Below are positions 1 to 10,970 of a DNA stretch of 21,240 nt, piece after piece; the first letter of the stretch is position 1, and each line of letters opens with the position of its first letter. The position numbers and the translations under genes are program-made. The notes beneath the pieces were generated by a model. That model had not been told where the DNA came from and did no database searches. It worked only from the letters and a program-made list of their open reading frames with translations. The DNA comes from Sphaeroforma sirkka. Taxonomy: Eukaryota; Opisthokonta; Ichthyosporea; Ichthyophonida. Where the stretch lies: assembly GCA_001586965.3 (NCBI GenBank), contig LUCW03002391.1, forward strand, positions 30,001-51,240, in the 5' to 3' direction.

Positions 1-1332
1 CTACGTCAGGAATGAGTCAGGTAGTGTTAGTACGAGGTTTACGTGGTCGTATCTATACATCTTTTGTCTACGTGATCCTCTTATCGTTGCTTGATATTAT
101 TCAGGCCAATTGACTAGACTAGTAGATAGGCGTCACGCTGCACAAGTAGCTCATTTATTCTTAACGCACACTGCAATTTTGTCGCCGAGTGTCAGAAACC
201 CATTCGTTTTCTACGTGTGTGGTTCCTACGCAGGGGCTATGTAGTCTGCTGCTTTACTTTCGACAATGGGCCTCTTGCGTCTTTAGAAATTAACCTTTTG
301 GTATTATTCTAGCTGTCATGCCAATGAAGGATTTTGAAGTTTGTATACCTATCAAATCATAGTGATCTTCAAATGGTAAGTTTTTATTATTCTCACTATT
401 GCATGCAGGTGCCTGAGCAGGGCAATCGCACGCCTGCGGCCGTTTGGGTACCGACGACTGTACCGAATAGTAGTACACCAAATGTAGACACACTACTTAG
501 TAATAATACGCTCACAACACTGGCTGATACAACCGCTGTAGACAATAGTACATTTACAGCGGACGCACAATGCGAAATGGCCGTGGTCGATTCAGGTGGA
601 CCCAAAGAAATGGAAGAGTGAAGACATGTATATATTCTGCGCTCTCATTTTTATCAAACTCTCGCTATCAACAAAAGTTATTGAACTCTTCCCCCTATAT
701 TGTCGAAGTCCTCTCCTTCCATTATTCACGCGAGCTGCATCGGCTTCGAGAACTTACGGACCTTGAGTTTTCGAGCTCGACTGTGCTTCCTATGTGCAAG
801 TGGGTGGGAGAGCACTCTTGGCAGAAATCGGCAGAGAATTATTCCGACACGTACGTGCAAATGCTTCAAAGAGCCGTACATTGAGAAAATTATTTATACC
901 TCATATATTCCCATACAACCCCGGCTTGTGCATATGCAATATCGATAGTAGTGCGTATGAGCTTGTATCGACAGGTAAAATTCTGATAACAGCCTCTCGT
1001 GAGCCTCTATTCAAAAGAATGTAGTAATAAAAAAAGTATGTATTACAAAGTTGTAAACTTCCCAACCAATGCAACCATAGCCTTCTGAAAATTGACCAAT
1101 GCAACCTTCAATGTGATTGGGTTTATAATTTAATCAGTCTACAAAGAGCAACTCACATATATATATCGCTAAAATTTATATTCTCTTTTTTTGTAAAAAC
1201 TTCTCAAGTTCTCATTTCTGAATCGACTTTTCGTATTTATGATGCATATTCCGCCGAATCGCTCTATAGAACGGCCAATTCTGACCTGCTGCACATTAAT
1301 ACCACGATAAGTATACAACAACAACAGCTATC
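1..1332. other. Mostly non-coding 5' flank with no confident gene
   Basis: Apart from the weak candidate exon at 409-621, I see no supported coding region here. The open frames at 570-1024 overlap in different frames and none has domain-like sequence. An AATAAA at 1026-1031 could be a polyadenylation signal for something upstream. The 5' leader just before 1333 is rich in CAA/ACA (about 1315-1330), as is common in eukaryotic leaders. Confidence 0.5.
409..621 (+). CDS. Possible terminal exon, Ser/Thr/Asn-rich (partial gene)
   Basis: An open stretch ending in TGA at 619-621 follows an AG acceptor at 407-408 (context TTGCATGCAG). The product is rich in Ser, Thr and Asn with several N-glycosylation sequons (NSS, NNT, NST), like a mucin-type extracellular stalk. 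It contains one Cys and no recognised domain. A GTAAGT donor sits at 376, only 33 nt before the acceptor. That 33-nt stretch is a multiple of three and stop-free, so it could be a tiny intron or ordinary coding sequence. Upstream in the same frame a TGA occurs at 325-327, so any further 5' part must be spliced in from before the window or from 1-330. I do not recognise a family, and this may be a chance open frame. Confidence 0.25.
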   Translation: MPEQGNRTPAAVWVPTTVPNSSTPNVDTLLSNNTLTTLADTTAVDNSTFTADAQCEMAVVDSGGPKEMEE

Positions 1333-2526
1333 ATGAAAGTAGTCGCAGCTTTGTTAGTTTTGGTATTTGGAAGTTGTATATCATGTGCGACAGGGCATAA
1401 CTTTCGCGATTACGAAGACCTTAATTTATACGAAGAATGTGACTATGATTTGCAGAAGTTGTGTGGGAATTTATTACCACCATACACCCACTCTGTGATC
1501 TTTCAGGCGCCATGCTTTATCAGCCAAAAAGACAAAGCTTCAATCAATTGCCGGCAATTGTTCGATAAATACACGAGGCGCAAAAAAAACAATCTATCCA
1601 ACAAACATATAACATTCCAAAAGAAAAAGAATCTTAATCGATCTCTAGATTATAGCACTTGTACTCAGGAGGCTAGAAGATTTTGTTCAAGACATAAATC
1701 CGCTTCCATTCATTTCCTGTTCTCATTAGCATGCTTCACATCAAATATTGAGCATCTCTCGGTAGCTTGTAAAAATACCTATGATATGTATTTGCTCGAT
1801 GGGAGGTCAGGCAGGACCGGTCACAAAAAAGAGCCCGCCGAAATGAAGATTACGTATCCTACATACGATAGCGCCTCAAAAAGAAAAGAGCTCAACAGTC
1901 ATGTATATGATTGTGATGATGAGGCTATAAGTATATGTAAAGGGTTCAAAGTGCAAACTTTGTCACGCCTATTTACGGCACCATGTTTCACCGACAGATG
2001 GTATCTGGCCTCGGTCAAATGTCAGGCCAGGTATAAAGAATTTATTTCGTACACGGATGGCAAAGTGGTACCTGTCGCGACTTTAACGATTCTCTCGGGT
2101 TTACACGAGCACGCAATCACTGTGTGTAACAGAGATAAAACGAGGTACTGTTCAGATATGCCTGTAGATACACAGACAACAAGATCAGTTCTTTTCACTG
2201 CCCCATGTTTTGTGGCAAATCGGAATATGTTGTCGCAGCAGTGCCGACGTCTATTCGATAAATATCAACAGGCACACAGCAAACGTGGGGTCTTAGATGC
2301 CTGTGAGACTGAGCGCATGACCTTTTGCCCCGAAATCATATTACCGGAAGCATGGTATGTGCTCGACACGGATGCTTGTGACCTAGGTGGATATTCATAC
2401 ATCTGTATATATTTGTCTGCACTAAAATTTATAGTATTTCTTCCATATATTGCCACGCAGCTAGCGATAGATAGCATAAAAAACAAGGTAATCACACCTA
2501 CATTGTCCGTGTTTCAGTCATATTAA
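1333..2526 (+). CDS. Secreted protein with five GLG1-type cysteine-rich repeats (3' end uncertain)
   Basis: The ATG at 1333 follows a CAA/ACA-rich leader and opens a typical signal peptide (Lys2, hydrophobic core at residues 4-18). The mature protein has repeats starting at Cys36, Cys110, Cys194, Cys265 and Cys324. Each shows C-x7-C, then 15-18 residues, then C (usually followed by Phe), then x11-C, often with an aromatic-rich end such as LFDKY (repeats 1 and 4). This spacing matches the cysteine-rich GLG1/FGF-receptor repeat family of Golgi apparatus protein 1 (established family knowledge). The family consists of lumenal or extracellular ligand-binding proteins, so a secretory-pathway location is inferred. 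Canonical GLG1 has about 16 repeats, so this protein is small. Repeat 5 has its first three cysteines but loses the fourth. The remaining ~45 residues are hydrophobic and unlike the rest (for example CIYLSALKFIVFLPYIATQL), ending in TAA at 2524-2526. Either this is a genuine tail or membrane anchor, or the exon ends near 2350-2400 (weak GT donors there) and the true 3' exon was not found. Family call moderately sure; gene end unsure. Confidence 0.68.
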   Translation: MKVVAALLVLVFGSCISCATGHNFRDYEDLNLYEECDYDLQKLCGNLLPPYTHSVIFQAPCFISQKDKASINCRQLFDKYTRRKKNNLSNKHITFQKKKNLNRSLDYSTCTQEARRFCSRHKSASIHFLFSLACFTSNIEHLSVACKNTYDMYLLDGRSGRTGHKKEPAEMKITYPTYDSASKRKELNSHVYDCDDEAISICKGFKVQTLSRLFTAPCFTDRWYLASVKCQARYKEFISYTDGKVVPVATLTILSGLHEHAITVCNRDKTRYCSDMPVDTQTTRSVLFTAPCFVANRNMLSQQCRRLFDKYQQAHSKRGVLDACETERMTFCPEIILPEAWYVLDTDACDLGGYSYICIYLSALKFIVFLPYIATQLAIDSIKNKVITPTLSVFQSY

Positions 2527-3610
2527 TGGTGTCTGGACACAATCTGGTGACGATGGTAATGAAAGAGAGACTCACTCTGTTCCAAAAACTACGTCCAAAG
2601 ATTGAGTGCTTCTGTTGGAATGTTTTATACCTTTTTTCATATAGGACTCTATCGTATTGGTTAGTCTGAGTATGTGCACAGGTTGTATTGTCCATGTATA
2701 GTTCAAACGACACATACAGACATCAGATAGTATCAAATTCTCTTGATAACAAAATTATATATCATCTTGCAGTGGCAGACACGAACCTGTTGATTGGTCA
2801 TTATATGTCCTATACCAATCTGTAAATTTCTGATTTCGTATTTTCCATGGCAGAGTTAGTGGATTGCATACATTATCTACACCGTTAGTTGCATCTGTAT
2901 GAAAGTCGATCTCTTCACCTACATAATTGTGTTTCCATTCAAAGTCAACAATATGTGATATCCAGTTCGTGAACGGGGTTTTGACAACAAAAAAAGGATG
3001 GGATTGTTGTAAAAGTTATCCTTAAGCATTCGCACACGCCTTTCCAACGGAAGAAAATGCTACGATTTTGACATGAAGCAAGTTTCCGTAATGATACTAA
3101 TTTAAAGTTTCTTTTCGTCTTAATAGGTACGAGTCCGACTGTTTCGAATACTCCTATCAAGCATTTAGCAACGTATGTATACAGGCGTTAACTTTATACT
3201 GGGAATCCTGTGGGCTAAATGTAGATTTCGAGAAGCGATGGAAGGCTCAAGTCCCAGCAGTGCGATATAATACCAAGGAAAATAGGAGAATAACTACGAG
3301 CGGGCGTGACTATTGGGTAGTATTTTGCATCTGCCGCATAGCGACTGCCATTGAAAGCTTGTTACGGGCACTGGTACGTAGTCTAGTAGACCTACTGGGA
3401 TGAACATCCCTACACGAAGGGAAGCAATATATAGAAAACATACGTGGAAACCAATAAATTTATCGGAATGATATATACAGCAGTACGCCATGGATGGATG
3501 TATTTGACAAGTATCTTGCCAGTACGTCGAGCTCGTGAGAATATGGGATAGGTTTGCAACGTGTGGTCGACGTAGTGAATACGGGCAAATCGGTGAAAAG
3601 CACTTTGTAT

Positions 3611-3650
<40 letters not shown>

Positions 3651-4035
3651 CGTACATAATACATATGCATGTGTTTCAATTTTGCCCTTCAATGTACATT
3701 TTTAATTGATAAATACATATAAAAACAAAAAACAAATAAACAAACTGGCTTAGAAACCCTGAATTGCTTCTTCTCGTGTTTTTCAGAAGATGCTTTTAGT
3801 TGATTATTCAGGGGGCTTTGGCTTTTTTCTCTTTTAAAAATATGAAACTTTTATGTACACAGTCACAACAAAGAAGCTCGGCGACAAAATTATAATAGGT
3901 CTCTTGATGTACTTTTCTTAATATTCAAAGACTTATTAACATACGAGCACTACATATTTTGATTTTATATTATATAAAGTACAGTACACATATACACATA
4001 CTCATAGCTGTCGAAAAAGTTGTTGACATAAGACC
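2527..4035. other. Intergenic, no gene recognised
   Basis: About 1.5 kb between the cysteine-repeat gene and the BSD gene. A good acceptor-like TTGCAG lies at 2767-2772, followed by a short open frame to a TAA at 2823, which could be a 3' exon of the upstream gene, but it carries no Cys-repeat signature. The rest holds an AT microsatellite and A-rich sequence around 3718-3745. Minus-strand open frames across 3294-3692 have no domain-like content. Confidence 0.5.
3614..3646. repeat. (AT)n microsatellite
   Basis: A run of about 16 AT dinucleotides, read directly from the sequence, followed by imperfect ACATACGTACAT units. Confidence 0.95.
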
Positions 4036-4566
4036 ATGTTTTCTAGTTGGGTCGATGCGGCTACTAAGGCGGCGGCAGGGCCGTCCGCGGTGGATGATGC
4101 AGGTATGAAAATATTTTGCAATTGAATGTCGAAGTTTGAAACCAGCAAATGAGTGAACAACCTGATTGTGACCGATACTGCTACATAGTCGGCGTTCGAT
4201 TATGGTACATACTAGTGGAGAAAATTTGAAATGAGCCGCTGTCATAAGTGTGTCTTACGATTTGTCACGCTTGTTGTTGGCGAACGCACAAAAACCAGCA
4301 GTATACGCCAACCCGCTTGCTATGAGTGTATATATCAAGGCGCGTGCGTAGTTGTTGGATGAATTGTATATAGAGTGAAACACGAGCGTACTTGGCACAC
4401 AGTTATACAAACATATTACATAAACAAGAATATGCTCGAATATCTTACTCAAATGATGTACAAGTCATACAGGGAAAATTGGATATATTTGGATAACAGA
4501 ATTTTATATCAGTTGCCACACGCACGCACACACACACGCACGCACGCACACACACACACACACACA

Positions 4567-4597
<31 letters not shown>

Positions 4598-7500
4598 GCA
4601 CACACGCACACACACACGCACGCACGCACGCACACACGCACACGCACACACGCACGCACACACACACATCACGTTATATGTACATATCATCTATGGCATC
4701 ATCATAATAATAATCATCACATCAATAATATATAATAATAATAATAATAATCATCAATAATAATAATAATCTGATATCAACATCAACAATAATAATGTAC
4801 AATATGCAATATATATATATATATGTATGTATAATAGTAATATTGTATATATTATATATATGTATATATGTATGCGTATGTATGTATGTGCGTAGCATGC
4901 ATATATGTATGTATGCATGTATATGTATGTATATGCATATATGCGTAATGCATGTATGTATCATGCATGCATGCATGCATGCGCATGGCAATGTAATGTA
5001 TGCATAATGCAATGTACGTATGTACGCAATACGTATAATGCACGTATGTACGCACGTATGTATGCGTATGTATGTATGTGATAATGCATGCGTGTATGTA
5101 TGTATGTGCCATGTATGTATGTATGTATGTGTGTGTACGTACGTGTCTGTATGTATGTATGCATGCATGCATGCATGCATGCATGCATGCATGCAATAAC
5201 ATGTAATGCAATGGCAATGCAATGGCATGCATGTAATGTATGTATAATAATATGTACGTAATGTGCACGCATGTAATGCACGTAATGTACGCATGGCAGC
5301 AATGCGTATGTATGTAATGTACGCAACAATGTATGCATGCATGCATGCATGCATGCATGTAATATGTCTTAATACGTAACGTATGTAATGTGTAATCGCA
5401 TGCATGTATGTATGTATGTATGTATGCATGTATGTATGCATGGCATGTAATGTATACGCAATGTATGTATGTATGTATGTATGTATGTATGTATTGTATG
5501 ATGTATGCGATGCATGCATGTATGTAATGTAATGTAATGTATGTATGCAATGTATGTAATGTATGTATGTATGTATGTGTGTGTGTATGTGTATATGCGT
5601 ATGTAGTATGTTTTGTATGCATGTAAGCATGCACGCGTGTAATATGTATGCATGCATGTATGTATGTATGTGCATGCATGCATGTTGGTTTAATATTTAT
5701 GCATGTATTTTCTGTACTTTTGTATACAAATGTTTAGATGCGTAATTACAAGTCTATGTAATTCAGAAGATTTCATATTACGAATTTTGTGTAATATATC
5801 ATCTAACTTACTTTATTCAGTGACTGTTTCAGTAATTGTTTTGTATCAATTTGTCTTTGACGGAGCTATAAGGACATGAGCTTTCAACTTTAATACTTTT
5901 GTCAATCGTACAGCTGGTACCGGTCAAACCGAGGGCAGTGATCCGAATACAGCTACAGGAAGCTCCGTTCGTGAAGATAAAATACGTAGTATGGCTTCGT
6001 CGTGGTGGTCTAGTGCGCAGACCTCCATGCAGAAAGCTTCTGAGTCTGCGGCTGTGATGAGCAAGAAGGCCGCCGAGCAGGCGCAGGAAATGAGCAAGAA
6101 AGCAGTATGTGGCTGATTGCAGGTGTTTTGTGGAGTATGTTTCAGAACGCAAACCATGTGTATGTACACTAAGGCTTCTACTTCGAGTGTCCGGCGTTTG
6201 AGTGCTTTCGCCATGACTCAATTAGCATCGCACGATGATGTACACAACTACTTTTCGTATACCCCTATAGTTGTAAATCCGCACATTTGTATTGACTCTG
6301 TAATACTATATTAGGCAGATACACTCGTGCCTTTGCGTAGGGCTCCAACACGTGTTTAGGGGAACTCCTGCGCAAAAAATCTCGTTGTTTTCACTTTCTG
6401 CACTTTGTGATGTTAACCGCGCTTCGCTATTGTGTGTGTGTATCGTCCCAGGCAGAGCAAGCGAGTGAGTTGAGCAAAAATGCAGGCGAATACGGTCAAA
6501 AAACCTTACAGAGTGCAACCGTCATATCGAGCGATATATTGACCAAGGCCAAACAGTCCACTACTGCTGTAACACCTACAGGTACGGAAATTTGAGTTGC
6601 ATGTCTCATTAAAATTTTTTTTTTTTACGAGCGGTAATTCTGCAATACTGCGCTACCCGGAATCGGCAAGTATACTTTTTACTTGTATGTGAATGCTGGC
6701 GCGCAATTCTCTGGCAGTTTATTGTAATTGAGCGTAAGCCACGCTCATACAATACTTCAGTACACTTGTACGGACAATATTACCCTCTAACAAACCCAAA
6801 CTGTATGCAATCCGAATCGTTGGCTTGTTTTTGCGAGGGAAAGGGATTTCAGTTGTTACAATAGAGAAGAGCCGAATACATGCTGTTATGGGGGAGTTTA
6901 TTGGTTGAAGTAAGCTTTAAACCTCAATTATTAACAATTAATTGCTGCTTGCTGACAAAATAACTAAACGCAAGTTCTGGCATTAACGTAGTAAACTCAT
7001 TCATTCCAGACGGAGACTCGGATGCCGCTAAGGTACCTGCTGCTGGACAAGGCAGCTTCGATCTTTTGGGTTCAAGTATGTACCCACCTCTTTTTGAATA
7101 TATGATTGTTATGTACATAAATTCGATGAACGTATTCATCGTTCCTGTGTTTTGTTTGATGTTCTTGTTTAATATGGTAACCAATGTCGTTCCTGCGTTT
7201 TGTTTGATGCTCTTGTTTAATTGAGGTAAACAATACGTGCGTATAAATTAAGAATTGTTCACCTTTTTTAGATGTGCATTACATCTGTCGCGCCTCTATC
7301 TATTGAACCCTTGAAGTTCGATTTTTTGTGCTGAGACATAATAATAACGGCTTGCAAATGTGCACGTCTTGTACAGTAGTTTACTCTAGTGTCCTCTTTT
7401 ATGCATACACGTGAATGTGTATTGTCGCACGCGCTCTCACTTGCACACAAATCATGGCTAATGCTGGATACACGCCATGACGTCGATTTCACTTGTTTTC

Positions 7501-10439
7501 GAAAGAATTTTATCTAGAATCTCACCTTTTCTTGTACTCTTCAGTCGCTGTCCTCGGTAGCAAGGTTCGGAGTACCGTAGACGGCATGACCGAAGATTGG
7601 GAAAAAGAGCAGAATAAATTTTTAGCAGAGAAGGAACAAGCAAGAGTGTTTCAACGTAAGTGTTTTACACGATAATGCAACGTGATCCGAAGTACGAGGA
7701 ATGTTGACACTAGTATATTGTCGGCTGCTAGTACACATAGTAACTTTGGTATACATTGAGCGTAGACGGTCTAAGCGGCGGGAGTGTGTAGTCTTGACCT
7801 GTTCGTTGATCTGCAATGTATTCGTGTTTCCGAAAGAAAGAAAAACACACACACAGAAGAGGCGAGCACGAAAATTTTATATACCTGCTGCAACAATTTA
7901 GGAAATAATGCTGTTTGTTGTTGAGCCGTAAAAAAATGTGTACATATATTGCGTGAAAACTAGACAAACTAATTTACATATCTGATAGGAGTTTTGGGAT
8001 ATTGTTCTTACCCATATAGATATGCGTGTATACCAACTGAACAGGTGAAAGTTTACATCAGCGTTGAGCATGACCAGTGAACCATCGCACTCTAAGGGAT
8101 TGTTAAATACACCGTTTAGATCATACATGGTAGCCCTCCGTGTATCTTTTTCTTTCTACCTGCAGATGATAATAGTATGATGCCCCTATGGGCGGGTTTC
8201 GCGGATGAAGAGTCGGTAAAGGCTCAAATATTGACTCTGTCTCTGGACAGACGTAACTTTCTCGTTGACCCGCCGGCCGGCAATGACTTCCACTTCGATC
8301 TCGATATATTCTCGGCGGCGTGTATGTCCGCCCTCAAATACGACCCAAGGTATGTTATAATGACATCTTGCCTCTATTTGTGCTGGACGTCTTTAGCGTC
8401 TGCTCTCCATGCGAGCCGGCCACATGTACTTCTCGTCGTACATCTAAATTTCCTTTAAGATTTTATGTACTTGTTTATAAGCTTTTCCACTGTTGCTGGG
8501 CGCACACGGTGTCATGGTCGGTGATGAGATCATTTTGCTATTCGGATCAGTCATGCATACACGATTGGACTCAGCTGACAGAGCGTAGTGCACGGAGTGA
8601 GTATGTTTGTTTCACAACTTCGATCGACAGCTTCGCAATATTTGCATATCATTGGCTAATCTAGTTCTCATATCTGATTGTATTTTAGGATTGAGACCGT
8701 CCGCTTTGAACTGGTTCCTAAAACTGTGAAAGAGAGTCGCTTCTGGCGAAATTATCTATACCGGGTGTCTTTGATCAAACAGCAGGCTTCACTATCGAGT
8801 ATGCAAAGTGAGGTAAATGTCTTTACTTTCTGCATCTGGACTGTTACCTTGAAAATCAGTCTCTTAGGTTTTACTCGTAGAGACTTTTACAGCTTAGGAG
8901 ATTTCACTCGACTTAAGTTATATCGTCAGCGTTAAAAAACGTTGTTGCTGAGGCCGTTGAACCCTTACAGCATACAGAAAATATGGGATCAATCCTAACT
9001 AGATCTGCGAAACGATTTTTTCTTCGGCTGGCACACGCACAGTGAATCGTATATTCCAATACATTTCTTTTCAGTAGCAACATGCCATATTTACTATCAT
9101 CTCGGTCTCGGTCCTCAACCAACACAGGTGGAAGTCGGGGCGAGCCCAGAATCCAACTCAAGTTCACAACTCACCAACAGGCACTCTGAGATAGTAGCGT
9201 CACCGCCTCCGCAACCAAACAAGCTCATGCGCAGAACTTCTGATGATACGTTAAGCACCGAAGAGTCTCTGAGCAACACAGGGAATGAAATAACTGAAAC
9301 CAAAGGTATAGCAGAGACAAGGTCTGATACCGTTCCTGTGCCATCAAATGGTAAGAAGTTGGCAATCATCTTAATATTATTACTTCTAGAAGTCGCGCAA
9401 TTCTCTATCAGCATATTTATGTAAGAGTTTGTCTGTAATCGGTTCACTGTGATTGTTTCTGGTATTGTTGTTGTTATGGCAAGCCGGCGCTCGTATTTCC
9501 GAGGGATGACTTCAATGATACGTTTACATGTGGTAAGATGTGTACGAAGCACGCATCACAGGCCAAAATACCCTGCTGACAGGTAAATGTTATGCTCCTC
9601 CCTCATGAAAAGCAGTAGCCTCAGCCTCGCCAACGCAGGAAGCCTCAGCACTTAAATCCGATTCAGATGGGGAAGATGACTTTGACGTGTCGGATCTGGA
9701 CGACTTGGACGGTGAATTGGATGGTTTAGATATCGCAGATTTAGATGGTGAGTACTGTAAGTCTGTATCTGGATGGCAAATAATGCAAAAGTCATCGTGG
9801 ATACCGCTGTGTCATGCGAAGCGCATGCTATAGATCATGGAATCGTCAAAACGTGAGCTTATCGCATAAGAAACCTGTACGGAGTCCATTTGAAGTTTAC
9901 ATGAAGTCTATGTATACTTATATCTGGAATCTGTAGTAGAGCTAGTCGCGAGTACATTCTTTCTGGTCGACTCAGTCGCCCCATGTGCCAATATCATCTG
10001 TGCTGCCAGTCCATGTTGAGTATGCGTACGTATTTGTATGTAAACGGTTGATCTATCGCCCAAGAGTGGCGACAAAATATTGTTCTATGTGCGAATACGT
10101 GGCTTGAATTAATTTTTTTGTGAGAGCAAATATTTCCTGAATGTAATAAATAGCTCGGGTATACATAGTAGGTGATTATCTTGCTAAAGCCGAACAAGAG
10201 CTAAGAACGTACAGGTTGTACTTGATCTTTAAGATTGGAGATTTATATTTTTGCTTCTATGTATGCTTTGCGCAATGTTCATCTGCAGCACGGCGGATAA
10301 GTCAGTCAGACTGGAATATTTCACCCCTAACATATTTCTTTCCTGGCATCTATCTAACTAACCAATACATACTCGAATTACAAACCTCATTGCTCGATTA
10401 GATTTAGATGTGGACGATCTAGGCGACTTATCCGAATAG
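4036..10439 (+). CDS. BSD-domain protein, SYAP1-like, ten exons, 421 aa
   Basis: Exons: 4036-4102, 5914-6104, 6452-6581, 7010-7075, 7545-7655, 8166-8349, 8689-8812, 9128-9350, 9616-9747, 10402-10439. All junctions are GT-AG (donors such as GTATGA, GTATGT, GTAAGT), every phase matches and the total is 1266 nt including TAG. Domains: an N-terminal Ala/Ser/Lys-rich region with Trp pairs (MASSWWSS); five 11-residue repeats at about 71-125 ([22 protein letters not shown] and decayed copies); a linker; then PLWAGF (~195-200), [13 protein letters not shown] (~213-225) and a BSD core at ~228-282 with RFELVPK, Phe268-Trp269 and [11 protein letters not shown]. The F-W pair and FWRNY.YRV block are hallmarks of BSD domains in synapse-associated protein 1 and plant BSD proteins. 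The C-terminus is Ser/Thr/Pro-rich, then acidic with repeated DLD motifs (~370-421). In animals SYAP1 is linked to AKT/TORC2 signalling; that role is not shown here. The 11-mers could form a membrane-binding amphipathic helix (inference). The first intron is 1.8 kb of microsatellites. Family call very likely; small uncertainty at the exon 9 acceptor. Confidence 0.88.
4517..4668. repeat. (CA/CG)n compound microsatellite
   Basis: About 150 nt of strictly alternating C-purine dinucleotides mixing CACA with CGCA units. Such alternating pyrimidine-purine runs can adopt Z-DNA (established knowledge). Confidence 0.95.
4698..4797. repeat. AAT/ATC triplet microsatellite
   Basis: Interrupted runs of AAT with occasional ATC and CATC units, read directly. 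Confidence 0.9.
4803..5690. repeat. Large degenerate ATGT/ATGC tetranucleotide array
   Basis: Nearly 900 nt built from ATGT, ATGC, ACGT and AATGT units, with several pure blocks of ATGC (for example 5161-5194 and 5331-5358) and ATGT (for example 5461-5492). Because ATGC/GCAT blocks are self-complementary, local cruciform or hairpin formation is possible. The long minus-strand open frames rich in His, Tyr, Thr and Met are artefacts of this repeat. Confidence 0.95.
7140..7221. repeat. 48-bp-period direct duplication inside intron 4 of the BSD gene
   Basis: Positions 7140-7173 and 7188-7221 are 34-bp near-identical copies (two differences), beginning CGTTCCTG and ending CTTGTTTAAT. Similarity continues weakly into GGTAACCAAT versus GGTAAACAAT. 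The duplication lies wholly within the intron and changes no coding sequence. Confidence 0.9.
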
Positions 10440-10457
10440 ACGGCGGCCCCAGCCCTC

Positions 10458-10463
10458 AATAAA
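10458..10463 (+). terminator. Candidate polyadenylation signal of the BSD gene
   Basis: AATAAA occurs 18 nt past the TAG stop (10437-10439). If used, the 3' UTR would be very short. The match is exact but the site is untested. Confidence 0.5.
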
Positions 10464-10624
10464 ACCCGATGGAGGATATAGTAGAGGCCTGCCAAATGTC
10501 CAACCTTCCCCAGTGGGATCAAGTTCATCATGTTCACATTGCAGGGTTGGTACGTTCGCGCTCAATAAGCACAACCTCAAGTGAGGGGCTTTCGTTGCTG
10601 AAGCTTCTTCACAGGTGCACTTTT

Positions 10625-10808
10625 ATTTACCAGCCAGGGTAAATTATTTAGAATTCGAATTATGCATGACTGCTGAAATTTTCTCATACGAAAGGTGAGA
10701 TGCCTTTGTGCAATTATTTACCAGCCAGGGTAAATTATTTAGGAATTCCGAATTATGCATGACTGCTGAAATTTTCTCATACGATAGGTGAGATGCCTTT
10801 GTGCAATT
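10625..10808. repeat. Tandem duplication of a 91-93 bp unit
   Basis: Copy 1 is 10625-10715 and copy 2 is 10716-10808. They differ by two single-base insertions (GAATTCGAATT versus GGAATTCCGAATT) and one substitution (ACGAAAGG versus ACGATAGG), so the duplication is recent. The unit contains the short palindromes AATTCGAATT and ATGCAT. It sits about 185 nt after the BSD stop codon, possibly around the transcript end. Confidence 0.95.
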
Positions 10809-10970
10809 GATCGTGTGATGCAAATTTTCCCTTAGATCAGTGATCACAGAAGTTAGAACCCCTCACCGCCAATCAAATTACCACAATAAATAACTGCTTA
10901 GATGCTGTCATGCTACACCACAGTGGTAAGTACATTGTACAACTGTTTTTTTGAAGAAGAAGGTCGTCGC

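Larger units (their letters stand above)
4103..5913 (+). other. Intron 1 of the BSD gene, microsatellite-filled
   Basis: Bounded by donor GTATGA (4103) and acceptor TACAG (5909-5913), joining phase 1 to phase 1. At 1811 nt it is the longest intron in the window. About 1.1 kb of it is simple repeats: CA/CG (4517-4668), AAT/ATC triplets (4698-4797) and ATGT/ATGC tetranucleotides (4803-5690). Confidence 0.85.

Noticed and set aside
4722..5683. Long minus-strand open frames (up to 317 codons) rich in His, Tyr, Thr and Met
   Set aside because: They are translations of the ATGT/ATGC microsatellite within an intron. All frames stay open because the repeat lacks stops, and there is no domain content.
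4803..5690. CRISPR-like or satellite array
   Set aside because: No fixed-length repeat with unique spacers. It is tetranucleotide slippage in a eukaryotic intron.
8320..8664. 114-codon open frame overlapping exon 6 of the BSD gene
   Set aside because: It is in a different frame from the BSD coding sequence and runs into the intron. The BSD frame has clear family motifs.
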